From assembly GCA_030867875.1 (NCBI GenBank), contig JAOWCC010001501.1, positions 33,871,971 to 33,935,970 of the forward strand: a DNA stretch of 64,000 bases, in the 5' to 3' direction. The DNA is from Actinernus sp. WN-2022 (taxonomy: Eukaryota; Cnidaria; Anthozoa; Actiniaria; Actinernidae). The translations under genes and the position numbers were made by a program. The notes below the pieces were generated by a model. That model was not told where the DNA came from. It ran no database searches and was given only the letters and a program-made list of their open reading frames with translations. The number at the start of each line of letters is the position of its first letter. Within the stretch, counting starts at the first letter, position 1. Below are positions 28,901 through 35,390 of the stretch, one piece after another.

Positions 28901-30607
28901 CTATGGTTTGTACACGTCATGTAATATTTAGCTTGGCCGCCATCTTAGATCACCAAATCACGTGACAAAATACTCCCAAAATCTGGGAGTATTCGATCAC
29001 GTGATCCAGCCTTTACCAGGGTCTTCTCTCGGGTAGCCGCCATCTTGGATCTGACCGAGAAGACCCTGGAGACGAGGTTGTCGAGAGCCCTATGTTTTCG
29101 TCGAGCAAGCGCAGAAAGAAACATATAGGATCTGGGTACGAGATAGTTTAGAGTTCAGCGCTATAGTTTGTCATGGATATGCGCAGTATTCAAAACAAAA
29201 ACAATGCGAAAACCCCATATTTTACGTTTTAAAGTGCCTATAAGCCCTAGCCAGAAATCATTGATAGTAAACATGAGCTGCACATATCCACGGGTTCACT
29301 ACCCCTTGGAATGGTAATAAATACCAGACTGAGTACTCCTACTCCGCTCAGTTCATATTGATCTGCGCCAAGGAGAGCAGTGGAACGGCCCTCTCTTCCA
29401 CCCTCTTGCGGAAAATTCGTGTGGAGCGAACCAACACTCGTACCAGCACTAGTTCCATCTCTTATTGAAGCGCTTCATCAACTTTTCCCATATCTTATTA
29501 CAATGATCGAGTGTTGTGAAATAGAATACTCTCCCTCCGTCGTGACTGCCGTCTCCTAACTAACCAAGTGTACCTTTGTACTGAACTTTACAGCCTGAAC
29601 TCATGGTGTTCGGCACCAACGCTCTGGGGTTCGCCTTCCTCGCGATCTATGGCCTCATCATCATCATTCAGTTTCTTACCCTAATATGGCACAGGCTGTC
29701 AACATGGTGTCACCTCATTGCGCGTGCGCCTTGGAAACGAGGCCCGTATAAGATGTCGTGGTCGTTCAGTGATGCTAATCTCCCGCCAGAACCAACGCAA
29801 GCGGAACTGGATAAAATACGGCGCCATAGGGGAAGAAGAACACGACGGCGGTCTACAGGTGGGAAGCAGCGATTTTGTCTTCAGCACTGTCAATCCAAAA
29901 GCAGATATTACAGTGGCGTCTACGGATAGCAGTTTCAGCGGTATTGACCCAAACGCCTCGCTTCGAAGTAATGAAGCGCCACTGAAACTAGTATTCTTGC
30001 ATGTCACAACCGCCCTCTTAAAAAACACAACTTGTTTAGATACGCAGTCATTATTACATTGAAGTGAGGCGTTTAGGTCAATACCACAGATGTAACTATC
30101 TGTAATATCTTATATCGAGGAGCTGTTCACATGAAGGGATGTTGAGCCTAGTGCTAGGACCATTGTCTCAAATGTTCTCCAGTATGCCTGGAAAGCAATG
30201 GACCCTTTGCACTTTACGTCATAGCCGCCATGTTGTTGTACAGTTAACAATAGATTCTTCGTTAGCTTCTTTTGTTCTGTACGCCAACATAGCCGCCATG
30301 CCCTTTGAATCTCTGGGGATTGAGTGCAAACCATCTATACTCTGCCGATCTTTCGTCACTAGAAAGTTTATAATTTCGGGGTTAGAGTTAGGGTCTACAC
30401 TCATCCCTCGTAGCCAATCAGAACTCTCGTTCTTACAGATGCTCCCGTAATTCAACATTTGTATGAACACGGTCTTTTCGCCTTCCAGGTCGGCGACACA
30501 GCTCCAGTTCAGACGTGACACAGCCTCTTCTGGGGGACATGTCGACGGACTACAGCGGAGCAAGCTACACGCACGCGACACCGACACAGAACTCCCACGT
30601 TGTATGA
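2243..30607 (+). CDS. CHS: Chitin synthase with two SAM domains (5' partial, 15 exons)
   Basis: Membrane-bound family 2 glycosyltransferase that polymerises UDP-N-acetylglucosamine into chitin. Exons read from the sequence: 2243-2646, 4879-5151, 6344-6482, 7659-7914, 8907-9163, 12809-13084, 16169-16329, 18037-18250, 19514-19641, 20702-20773, 22394-22492, 24224-24440, 25598-25860, 29594-29858, 30489-30607. All have AG/GT borders and all phases agree, giving 1046 residues after a 2-nt partial codon, then TGA. Family hallmarks in order: CTTMYHET (usual CATMWHET), KKRWSQ, DADVKF, YAIGHWFQK, EDRWFCT, QRRRW, a membrane block, SWGTRE, an acidic linker, SAM1, SAM2, and a paired membrane segment. The missing N-terminus normally carries further membrane helices. 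Introns are full of transposons but every visible exon is intact, so the gene looks functional. The least certain borders are 16329/18037 and 18250. Confidence 0.95.
3057..3573. mobile_element. TTAA-type long-TIR MITE, copy 1
   Basis: 517 bp, almost entirely two long inverted arms starting AGTGCAACTAACCCC, with TTAA at 3053-3056 and 3574-3577. The inner arms carry GCCTGGGTCGATTC and its complement. The flanking sequence recurs at 52925-53092 without the insert, so this is a clean insertion into TTAA. The TTAA target suggests piggyBac or Kolobok mobilisation; no transposase is seen. Confidence 0.93.
3578..3712. repeat. Inverted repeat, family shared with 52967-53092
   Basis: Arms TGACTGGTTCCTCGGGAAAC and the complement around 3690-3708, with an inner pair AAACATCGAG / CTCGATGTTT. 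The same hairpin occurs near 52970-53090. With upstream sequence (about 3000-3056) it formed one repeat later split by the TTAA element. Confidence 0.75.
4100..4436 (-). mobile_element. tRNA-derived SINE, family A, left copy of a head-to-head pair
   Basis: On the - strand the head has a Pol III A box (TTAGCTCAATTGGTAGAG) and a B box (GGGTTCGAATCC), followed by a family-specific body (GGCAGGGACGTATAAAC, then a CTCGAAATAACACAACAGG region). The acceptor stem does not pair as in a functional tRNA. A second - strand copy is at 20340-20670. Confidence 0.85.
4440..4700 (+). mobile_element. tRNA-derived SINE, family A, right copy of a head-to-head pair
   Basis: The head CCGGTTAGCTCAGTGGTAGA with B box GGGTTCGAATCCC is followed by CAGGGACTCATAAACCGTCG and the same body as the neighbouring copy, in reverse orientation. 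Only about five acceptor-stem pairs form, so it is SINE-like rather than a tRNA gene. Confidence 0.82.
5222..5415 (+). mobile_element. tRNA-derived SINE, family B (5'-truncated)
   Basis: B-box-like GTGTTCGATTCCCGG, then the family body GCTCCGAGGGTTTTTCTCCG, CTCCACAAAAACCAACATTC and TTCGATCTATGGTTTAGCCG, ending GTTAAAATTCAGAG. It lies in the intron 70 bp after the donor at 5152. Confidence 0.8.
5416..6343. other. Intron with CCGTA-type short repeats
   Basis: 5430-5560 and 6115-6235 are rich in ACTCCCGTA / ACCCGTA-like 10-14-bp units (for example TACTCGTACTT, TACCCGTATAT), a loose minisatellite. No exon seen. Confidence 0.5.
6483..7658. other. Intron, no gene seen
   Basis: Contains a GGGAA/CCCCT purine-pyrimidine stretch at 7485-7525 that can fold on itself. 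The open frames near 6580-6840 lack splice sites and similarity. Confidence 0.45.
7966..8095. repeat. Two-copy tandem repeat of about 66 bp
   Basis: GCCATGTTGGTTGATTTAAC...CAACCAAGATGGCG is followed directly by a second copy, GCCATGTTGGTTGATCTAAC. The junction carries a CCAAGATGGCGGCC motif. Confidence 0.7.
8420..8816. mobile_element. Palindromic MITE with CCATCTTGG arms
   Basis: Left arm AGGGGAATCTCGGCTGAAAA and right arm complement (TTTTCAGCCAAGATTCCCTT), extending almost to a centre at about 8620 (CAATAGCTCTTTTGCTGTG). TTAA follows the right end (8817-8820); the left site is ATAA. Sits 90 bp before the 8907 exon. Confidence 0.85.
8907..13084 (+). CDS. CHS: Chitin synthase transmembrane exons (8907-9163, 12809-13084)
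   Basis: The 8907 exon encodes three hydrophobic stretches, including PATVILVISGALRYV, VPAVLLTLLTIGFTFVCL and LLTVAFALLMAFVTIGM. The 12809 exon starts with a Thr/Pro-rich loop with an NVT sequon, followed by two helices (GGLIGIFFLAALLHPF and WYLLCLPSGYLLLIIYSV), then NMTDRSWG. With the next exon this restores the conserved SWGTRE motif. The last 92 bp of the 12809 exon plus its donor are the founder copy of a downstream tandem array. Confidence 0.93.
9197..9735. mobile_element. TTAA-type long-TIR MITE, copy 2
   Basis: Same family as 3057-3573. It starts AGTGCCCCTCAACCC and ends in the exact complement, with TTAA at 9193-9196 and 9736-9739. It lies 33 bp downstream of the chitin synthase donor at 9164. 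Confidence 0.93.
9830..10022 (-). mobile_element. tRNA-derived SINE, family B
   Basis: On the - strand: a degenerate A box, B box CCCGGGTTTGATTTCC, then GGTTTTCCTCCTTCCGTAAA and AATCAACATGTT. The order matches the other family B copies. Confidence 0.75.
11595..11785. repeat. Inverted repeat with CAGCTGACGT arms
   Basis: Arms: CTAAAAGTCGATCGAAG ... GAGTAGCAGCTGACGT and ACGTCAGCTGCTACTC ... CATCGACTTTTAG. Same family as 25930-26210. Confidence 0.7.
12993..15740 (+). repeat. 110-bp tandem array of the 3' end of a chitin synthase exon plus donor
   Basis: Founder unit 12993-13102 is the real exon end (codons from GFWYLL to RSWG) with the GTAAGT donor and 18 bp of intron. It repeats as unit 2 (13103-13136 continued at 15331-15409), unit 3 (15410-15519), unit 4 (15520-15629) and unit 5 (15630-15740). 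Later units diverge gradually. Donor positions become GTAGGT, GTAGGT, GTCGGT and GTAGGT. Unit 2 is split by a LINE. None of the extra units has a recognisable acceptor, so they are probably unspliced. Confidence 0.93.
13137..15330 (-). mobile_element. 5'-truncated non-LTR retrotransposon with reverse transcriptase (degenerate)
   Basis: Reading leftwards from 15330: a linker (VLDRHAPVKSKRVRNQ), then a reverse transcriptase with PLHKKSPRNMLDNYRPIS, FLDLKKAFDTVNHEIL, GIPQRSILGPLLFILYINDL and the catalytic RLFADDTSL. A frameshift near 13690-13720 separates the C-terminal LQNRCARVIMKRP region. An in-frame TAG lies upstream of 15290. The 3' end is an ATAAGATAAGATAAG-type repeat at 13137-13160. No endonuclease domain remains. 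The motif set fits L2/CR1-like LINEs; the clade is not certain. Confidence 0.9.
16169..18250 (+). CDS. CHS: Chitin synthase TRE exon and acidic linker (16169-16329, 18037-18250)
   Basis: The first exon completes SWGTRE and continues ETKERKTADDVPWYKELW, then a Cys pair (FTCCRPQP) and a Ser-rich segment. I place its donor after SPNSHE at 16329 because that keeps phase 0 with the next exon. A later GT at 16353 would change phase. The second exon is low-complexity and acidic (SDSTFSDDDLSTSEPAVED, then YLEEEGGEGAV) and ends in a basic patch KSKLRRTTSH. Donor GTACAG at 18251 leaves one base that pairs with the next exon to give Asp. The linker is probably disordered cytosolic sequence. Confidence 0.8.
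16380..16590. repeat. Inverted repeat with two internal tandem units
   Basis: Ends CGGCGGCCATGTTT and AAAATGGCCGCCG. Inside, CTCGTTCTGAAACTG...GTACGAGGTTACACGTG occurs twice about 65 bp apart. Confidence 0.6.
17551..17707. mobile_element. Palindromic MITE, 157 bp
   Basis: Arms ATAGACTATATCGCAACCCC / complement GTTGCGATATAGTCTAT, with inner arms GGATGGATATCTCAGTTT. The centre carries CCAAGATGGCCGCC. Lies between the 16329 and 18037 exons. Confidence 0.85.
18284..18650. mobile_element. hAT-like MITE, copy 1
   Basis: Termini TAGCCTGCTATGCAGAC and the complement TCTGCATAGCAGGCTA, with near-identical 8-bp flanks (GTAATGTC / GTGATGTC). The inner sequence is the reverse orientation of the copy at 27239-27619. 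Begins 33 bp after the donor at 18251. Confidence 0.88.
18680..19325 (+). mobile_element. Decayed LINE fragment with reverse transcriptase motif
   Basis: FDFSKAFDSVPHDIVCNKL is a reverse transcriptase motif A region. After it come several stops, a decayed motif B region near 18930-18960, a C-terminal stretch at 19125-19180 (RTERFKSTFINRCLF), and an AATAAAGATTATTATTAT tail at 19310. Non-functional. Confidence 0.85.
19326..19475. repeat. GTGATTGGTCCATTG direct repeats
   Basis: GTGATTGGTCCATTGTGTTTTTACT occurs twice in tandem, then ACGACACTCCATCGAAAACC. The same family is at 40490-40680, with three or four units. Confidence 0.7.
19514..22492 (+). CDS. CHS: Chitin synthase SAM domain 1 exons (19514-19641, 20702-20773, 22394-22492)
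   Basis: Three small exons make one sterile alpha motif domain. The pieces are RPPKWRFPGEKKVRF and VEDWLPIDLK; RLYLNNFKAHGYDNVSF; and DLRSIGISTRGHRMQLVYLI. The W-L...L..Y...F...GYDN pattern, the DL..IGI..RGHR turn and the long last helix are typical of SAM domains, which usually form homo- or hetero-oligomers. SAM domains in chitin synthases are, to my recollection, reported from cnidarians. The 20702 exon has a strong T-rich acceptor sitting directly beside a SINE. Confidence 0.9.
20340..20672 (-). mobile_element. tRNA-derived SINE, family A, copy beside a chitin synthase acceptor
   Basis: The head is at the right end (GTTAGCTCAATTGGTAGAGC and B box GGGATTCGAATCC on the - strand) and the tail near 20340. 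It is nearly collinear with 4100-4436. It ends about 30 bp before the SAM1 exon at 20702. Confidence 0.85.
20774..21570. other. Intron with partial inverted repeat
   Basis: 21080-21330 carries TCTTATAGATGCACAGATGACGTCAC and a related opposite arm, a family also seen as a cleaner palindrome at 40085-40255. No exon. Confidence 0.5.
21585..21700. repeat. G-rich inverted segment
   Basis: GGGGCGTAGGGAG near 21555 and CTCCCCCACTCCCTACGTCAC near 21670 form inverted arms around a G tract, so this is a small MITE-like hairpin. Confidence 0.5.
21825..22219. mobile_element. TTAA-flanked palindromic MITE with CCATCTTGG arms
   Basis: TTAA at 21821-21824 and 22220-22223. Termini AGGAAACCCCGACTATTGGA and the related complement. 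Long arms include GCCGCCATCTTGGATCTGAT, meeting near 22020 (AACAATAAGCTTTTGTCGTG). Confidence 0.88.
22500..22740. repeat. GGTTCTTC microsatellite and inverted repeat
   Basis: 22540-22590 is a GGTTCTTC(TTC) array. 22600-22735 holds arms AGAGATACGGAATTGATCTTC and GAAGATCAATTATGTATCTC. The right end, CAGCCATGTAAT, is shared with 47330-47460. Confidence 0.65.
23163..23282 (-). pseudogene. Fragment resembling a Crypton/DUF3504-type recombinase N-terminus
   Basis: A short - strand frame, MNRREPDKIPPEELQ then KKFVMTVGKTSKEFLEQ, ends at a stop. The (D)KIPPEEL...F.MTV pattern is one I associate with KIAA1958/ZMYM-like DUF3504 proteins, which derive from Crypton tyrosine recombinases. Upstream, an interrupted stretch reads HYRGTLKRLNEQQENEKFRG. 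No catalytic residues remain. Identification is from memory of the motif. Confidence 0.5.
23388..23732 (+). other. Orphan 114-codon open frame in a chitin synthase intron
   Basis: Starts with an ATG and encodes a balanced composition (for example SPFNYSAYVIATSRPLF, TVMLSGLRLFPLHETF). No known domain recognised. The SAM1-SAM2 junction is already in frame without it, so it is not a constitutive exon. Could be a transposon relic or chance. Confidence 0.2.
24224..24440 (+). CDS. CHS: Chitin synthase SAM domain 2 exon
   Basis: A single exon encodes a whole second SAM domain: VEEWLHDLGLESYWDYF, HNGYNEPRVLEDL, DLQISKPGHLAKMIKAIKKL. Here the usual GI..LGHR turn is LQISKPGHL. The exon starts in phase 0 after SAM1 and ends with one leftover base, which joins the 25598 exon as Ser. 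The two SAM domains are divergent from each other in sequence and exon structure, so they do not look like a recent internal duplication. Confidence 0.92.
24576..25010. mobile_element. Poly-G-ended repeat with GGGAGCGGTCATTAATTAC terminus
   Basis: TAAGGGAGCGGTCATTAATTAC is followed by about 20 G, then CCC-rich short repeats (GGCCCTCCCAAAAACAT, GCCCTCCCCCTAAAT). The opposite terminus was not found. The same terminus starts at 63975 and runs off the window. Confidence 0.6.
25598..30607 (+). CDS. CHS: Chitin synthase C-terminal membrane pair and tail (25598-25860, 29594-29858, 30489-30607)
   Basis: The 25598 exon has a charged helix (EREIRRARETLKEAG), FRFWKGLREACLMP and ELKEKLEDLRDS, then a hydrophobic helix (FAIVNAIWMILIITLTK). 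The 29594 exon gives a second helix (LGFAFLAIYGLIIIIQFLT) followed by LIWHRLSTWCHLIAR. The order matches the conserved chitin synthase C-terminus, in which a lysine-rich helix precedes two membrane segments. The last exon encodes a Ser/Thr-rich tail ending THATPTQNSHVV and stop TGA at 30605-30607. A 3.7-kb intron between the first two exons holds nested inverted-repeat elements. Confidence 0.92.
25930..26215. repeat. Inverted repeat with CAGCTGACGTTTC arms
   Basis: GGGGAGCGAGTAACAGCTGACGTTTCG near 25957 and CGAAACGTCAGCTGCTACTCGCTCCCC near 26164 are complementary. Same family as 11595-11785. Confidence 0.75.
26218..26312. repeat. Hairpin of about 95 bp
   Basis: ACAGCAGTGTTTTATCAAGT and its complement ACTTGATAAAACACGTGCTGT flank AAAAATTCGAGGGCGAAGCCCGAGAATTTTT. 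Confidence 0.7.
26313..27230. other. Intron, unassigned
   Basis: Nothing gene-like. An inverted pair near 26850-26925 (TTAGGATGAAACTTTATAT / ATATAAAACGTTCATCCTAA) suggests another decayed MITE. Confidence 0.4.
27239..27620. mobile_element. hAT-like MITE, copy 2, with perfect 8-bp target duplication
   Basis: Termini TAGCCTGCTATGCAGACG and TGCATAGCAGGCTA. ATCGTACC occurs at both 27231-27238 and 27621-27628. The duplicated target is the end of the larger inverted-repeat element that follows, so this copy inserted into that element. Confidence 0.92.
27622..29141. mobile_element. 1.5-kb element with about 280-bp terminal inverted repeats
   Basis: Left arm (27622-27905) and right arm (28865-29141) are complementary throughout, from TCGTACCCAGA to GATTGGGATACC. 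They share CAGGGTCTTCTCGGTCAGAT, GGGAGTATTTTGTCACGTG and CCGCCATCTTGGATC. A third partial copy of the arm sits inside at 28345-28435. No transposase frame is seen, so it is non-autonomous. Confidence 0.9.
29860..30488. other. Last chitin synthase intron with shared 115-bp repeat
   Basis: 30190-30315 (AATGGACCCTTTGCACTTTA, GTACAGTTAACAATAGATTC, GCCGCCATGCCCTTTGAATC) recurs at 37377-37503 and more loosely near 33650-33715. No exon required by phase. Confidence 0.6.
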
Positions 30608-30632
30608 GAACGTTTGTACTCGTCTTTTATTC

Positions 30633-31308
30633 CCGTTTCAGACGGCAACGTTTCATGCGCCGAACTTAATACCTTTAGTTCGACGTGGGAGCGACTGTTG
30701 ATTCAGATGGCGAACTTAATTCGTGAACCGATTGTAGCGACCAGGAAATCTGGGTCAAGATTTTAACTTTAGCGCGAAAATTTAATTTCACACATGCATC
30801 GGAGTCGCGTAATGCGACAGCATTTTCCGCACCTAATTCATCTGCCGCACCTATAAATGTACGTTACACCTAATTCATCTGCCGCACCTATAAATGTATG
30901 TTACACCTAATTCATCTGCCGCACCTATAAATGTATGTTACACCTAATTCATCTGCCGCACCTATGACTGTATCTGTTCCGCACCTATAAATGTATGTCA
31001 CACCTAATTCATCTGCCGCACCTAATTCATCTGCCGCACCTATACATTTTTCTGTCACACCTAATTCATCTGCCGCACCTAATTCATCTGCCGCACCTAT
31101 AAATTCATCTGCCGCACCTATAAATTCATCTGCCGCACCTATAAATTCATCTGCCGCACCTATAAATTCATCTGCCGCACCTATAAAATCTGCCGCACCT
31201 TTCAATTCATCTGCCGTACCCAATTCAGTTGTCAAACCCAGATGCCGCTCTTTTGCCGTTCTTAATTCATTATGTTCGGCGCATGAAACGTTCGCCGCCT
31301 GAAACGGT
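30633..31308. mobile_element. Terminal-inverted-repeat element filled with a minisatellite, just after the CHS stop
   Basis: Ends CCGTTTCAGACGGC-AACGTTTCATGCGCCGAA and the matching complement at 31277-31308. Between them, 30820-31250 is a minisatellite of units such as CACCTATAAATTCATCTGCCG (about 19-38 bp, roughly 20 units). It begins 26 bp after the stop codon, so it would lie in the 3' UTR unless polyadenylation is very early. Confidence 0.82.
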
Positions 31309-31699
31309 CCTTATTCATGGTGTCCATCTTTTAGAAGAAGCAAAACGAGCAATCCGACGCATGTTTACAGTGCGACTACCGGGGCCACTTGGACAATGAA
31401 AACCAATCACATTGCAGAACGAAAACAAAGCATTCCAACTTACCGTTATTTGGCCAATCAGTGTCTAGTACAAGACAATAGCAATCTTTGATCCGGTAAA
31501 AGGCAATTTTGGTGGACTAGTTCTGGAAGTCAGTCTTCTGAATAAATAAAATCACGTGGATTTGCTAGGATGTGTAATATGAAACGCTTTGTTTTCGTTT
31601 TTCAATGGCTTTAGTTTTCGTTGTCAGTGGCCCCAGTTGCAGTAGCCTCACTGTAACACCTTGCTACGTTCTTACTCCTTATTTAGCTCGACATCTTAG

Positions 31700-31815
31700 T
31701 AGCCTGCGTAGATGGCGGTGTCGGGGCCGCGTCCGGGAGTACGTTTTTTGAATGGCCGCCATCTTGCCCCAGCTGCGTAATGCCGCGGCCTCGACGTCAC
31801 CAGCTACGCAGGCCA
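31700..31815. mobile_element. Palindromic MITE, GTAGCCTGCGTAG ends
   Basis: TAGTAGCCTGCGTAGATGGCG opposite CAGCTACGCAGGCCAC; the inner part carries GGCCGCCATCTTGCCCC. Confidence 0.75.
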
Positions 31816-32639
31816 CAGATTCAGATTTTTTATTAAACACTATTTAAGACATCTTAGCAACAGTACAAACATTTTAGAAGTAGTAGTTGCCTAGAAGATA
31901 AGCTGGTACTATTCACGATCGGTGAAAATGTGTTGCTTAAGAGTTTCTACAGTTGACTTTCGTCAATCAAAACAATTTGGCTTTTGTTTAAAAAGTTTCT
32001 GTGATTGGATGAAATGCTGCGCATGCGCAGAACCCTTGGCTGCTGGCAATCAAGCCAGCGCTAGACAGGTGTCAACCTTGTGGTGAAGTATACTTTTTTA
32101 CTGGTCTGCTTTGACTACTCTGGCTTTCCCTAAAACTCAATTTTCATCGATCGTTACTTAAAGTACATTGAGGAGTAAAAAGCTAAGTTTTAAAACGACG
32201 AAATAGAAATGAGGCAGGGTTTAGTGAAGGATTGGATATGAACCCAACCCAGTCGAGGTAGGGTAGCCTAGTGCGCTATTAGAATTGTGGGTGGGGTGAG
32301 ATAGATTTCTACATGCAGGTATGTAGTGAGAGGCCCGCGTAAAATATCATTTTTAAATAGTTTGATCTACAGAAGATTTTTGTAAATTCGCTGATTAATC
32401 CAATTTTTTATAGCTAGAAATTTAATTATAGAAATGCAAATATACGATAGATTTAAGATTTTTTAGGACGATGAACATAGAATGAACAGATACAATAGCG
32501 TTAAATATAATGTGGTAATAATGTTCATTTAAAATAAAATGGAAATGAATTTAAACTGGCCTTTTCGTGTGTTTTTTCTCTCGTGTATTTTCTGACATGT
32601 CGGATCAATATTTTGTTAGTGTCGAGAGGTGATTATTTT

Positions 32640-32960
32640 AAGGTAAACGAAGAGAGTATAAGTAAGAGGGAATCTCCAATACATGCGCGTATGCGATGTT
32701 AATGTCGAATAAAATCTATTTTTAGTAACAGGAGCAGTTGTAGCAAAGTGGGTGCACGCGCACGACAACAAATAAATGATGCGAAAATATTTTTGCGGCT
32801 TTTGATGGCCAATATTTTCGCCCCATTTTTTAGTTGTCGCGCGCGTCGCCAACTTCAACTACTTCCGGTTACTAAAAATAGATTTTATTCGACATTTATC
32901 ATCGCACGCCACACACTACGAGATTCCCTGTTACTTATACTCTATCAGCTTTTGTTGTCG
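32640..32960. mobile_element. Palindromic MITE
   Basis: Arms GAGAGTATAAGTAAGAGGGA / TCCCTGTTACTTATACTCT and the inner GTCGAATAAAATCTATTTTT / complement, meeting near 32800. Confidence 0.8.
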
Positions 32961-35304
32961 TTTGTCACAGTTGGAAACCACAGTAAACACCATCCATTTT
33001 GGCTTTTACAGATTTTCTCGTGACGTGACGAGTCCTCGCCTGTGATTGGTTGAACGAGTACAGCCTTCCCATGATCCCACAAGACGACAGAGGATTGAGA
33101 TCCTCACAAAGAAAACAAAACCAAGAAATTCGAACTCTGAACTAGTTTTCTAAGATAAAAATCATGGCAACGTCATTCCTAGTTCCACAGCCGCAAAATT
33201 AGCTTCTCCCCGAATAATTCAAGGCGATAAACGTGAGCTCTTCGCAAAGATTAAAAAAAATCAGCTAAGGGTAGGAAATCGATAAATTATTCAGAATATT
33301 ACAAAGACTGTGTGGCGGCGGTATTTTCCCGGGGGAACATTGCTGCGTTCTGATTGGTCTGAAGTGGCCTTAATTGACAGGTGTGGAACTATGAATTGCT
33401 TTCTGGACTGAGGAAATACGGTAAATCTAGTACTTCATAGATCCCTCGTTTTTACGTGACGTCATCGACGCCATCTTGGTTGTCGAAAACCAACCATATT
33501 CAAAGCATTTGAGAATAAATAGAGACGAAATATTACTTAAGTTCCAAATACATTTCTATTTTAAGTAAAGTAAGACATCAAAACTATCTACTTCAATGTC
33601 ACATGACGTCATCGCCGCCATCTTGGTTTCCTTTAACAAAAAAATCCACCTTAGCTTCTGTTAGTTTATTCAACATGGCCGCCATGCCTTAGTTATTTGA
33701 ATCTCTGGGGATTGGTTTAAATCCAAGAATAAGTAAAACGAACATTGTTATGCTAATAGTGTCCCGCCTCTAAACCCAAGATGGCGCCATCTTGGATTAG
33801 ACGCGTAAAGACCCTGTACATTTGACCATAATTCCTTGCGAATCTAACACGGCCAAAATAATACGTTGAAATCATTTATTCTCTTCAATAACAGTGGATT
33901 GGCAAGAGCATTTGTACTTGCTTCTTTTTAAGATTTAAAACCTCTACCGCGATTTATAACGATTTAAAGTTTTTCGGCGCGCAAAGGATTGTGGGTAAAA
34001 GTACAGCCTCCTCTTTTTCGGTACGGTGGATTGTCACAAGCAGACTACTTTTTTACCGGTACTGATTTTTTGAGGCTTCTCATGAAGCAAGAGGGCGACA
34101 GAAAGTCCAATGTATTGTAGGTAAAGTAAAGTCTTTATTTAACGTCGGTAACCCTGTCAGTCGAGCGGACTATTATCCTTGGGAGGCCGACAGTGCACTC
34201 AACTTTACTTGAGGCGAGGAACTCGCCGTGTGCTCTGAAGAGAGCCAACAGCTTAGCCAACGGGTACGAGAGGTCGTTCGCCAAGCTGTTAGCTCATGCG
34301 CCGTTTCACTGCACATGGTGAATTTCACTAAGCTATCCCTTACCTTATTACTTCGCTGGACGTCGCCATTTTGAATCACGTGAGAGCGCTGTGCACTTTT
34401 ATTGGGAAATAGATTACACCAAGCTAAGCTGATATCTCGTGTGCGGCGGGCTTTCCGCTAAAACCTGGTTTTGACTGATCAATAGGACAATAGTTTATTA
34501 TTTAGTACGAGATTTACAACAGTGAATAAAAATTACGTGTAAAAAATTAGTAATAGGTACAAACTAACTGTAATAACCTGAGGTTAGACTAGACAGTTAG
34601 CTGATTAAAGTGAATGAATTCACATTTGAATAAAGGTCGCTGAGAGAATAAAAGAAAAAAATCGAGCAAAATTAACTGAAAAATATCAAAAGAGCGGAAA
34701 ACGCCATATTGTCTCTCCGACCGCTGACCAAGCAGCGCTTGTATTTATCTTGCACCTGTAAGTAGAATAAGTACTGCTAATAATAAATTATGGCACTGCG
34801 TCTGCGTAAGTTGCTTGTGCTTCTGTCGCTAGTGTGAACCAGGATTTAGTGTCCACCATTCAGTTCTACGAGAAAATTCATAAAAGCAAGACAGCTGGGC
34901 GAATTTCGTTTTGTTTCCTTTGCTACCACATTTTATCAGTGATATTACTTGCATGAATGTCCTTGGTTCTTGCAAAGTAAGTTGATCAGCTCTGTTCACT
35001 TCGCAAGAAACGGCTCCTAATGCTTGATTTACAACATTAACTTGTAAGCTTTATTCTGAAAAGGCTTTGTAAAAAAGATATATTACTGTACTTATACCTT
35101 TAATGTTCAAAACTGGGTTCTCTTCTATGCAAGAGCAGTTCCTTGCTATAATCAGTGTACGGAACATGGCTTCCGATCAAAGTGATTCTCAACCAATCAG
35201 AGCGCTAATAATGATATTCAGTTTCGTCTCCATTTCCCTCCCACCTCCCTGCTATAATATTGTTATTTTTACAAACTGGCTCTTTCTTTGACTGCCTTAG
35301 TCTC

Positions 35305-35390
35305 GTTCCCAGACCTCCATCTCAAAGTTGAGCCATGACGTCACGGGTTTCAGCTAAGGGAGACTAGACTGGGAACGAGACTGATTGGTT
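35305..35390. repeat. Short palindromic MITE just beyond the TBC stop codon
   Basis: AGTCTCGTTCCCAG at 35309 and CTGGGAACGAGACT at 35369 are perfect complements. It lies 10-95 bp downstream of the TBC stop on the - strand, so it is probably in that 3' UTR. Confidence 0.8.

Noticed and set aside
29699..30062. Overlapping 109-122-residue frames at the chitin synthase 3' end
   Set aside because: Shadows of the 29594-29858 exon and adjacent intron.
30912..31302. Ala/Glu-rich (- strand) or Ser/Ala/Pro-rich (+ strand) repeat proteins
   Set aside because: Minisatellite artefact within an inverted-repeat element.
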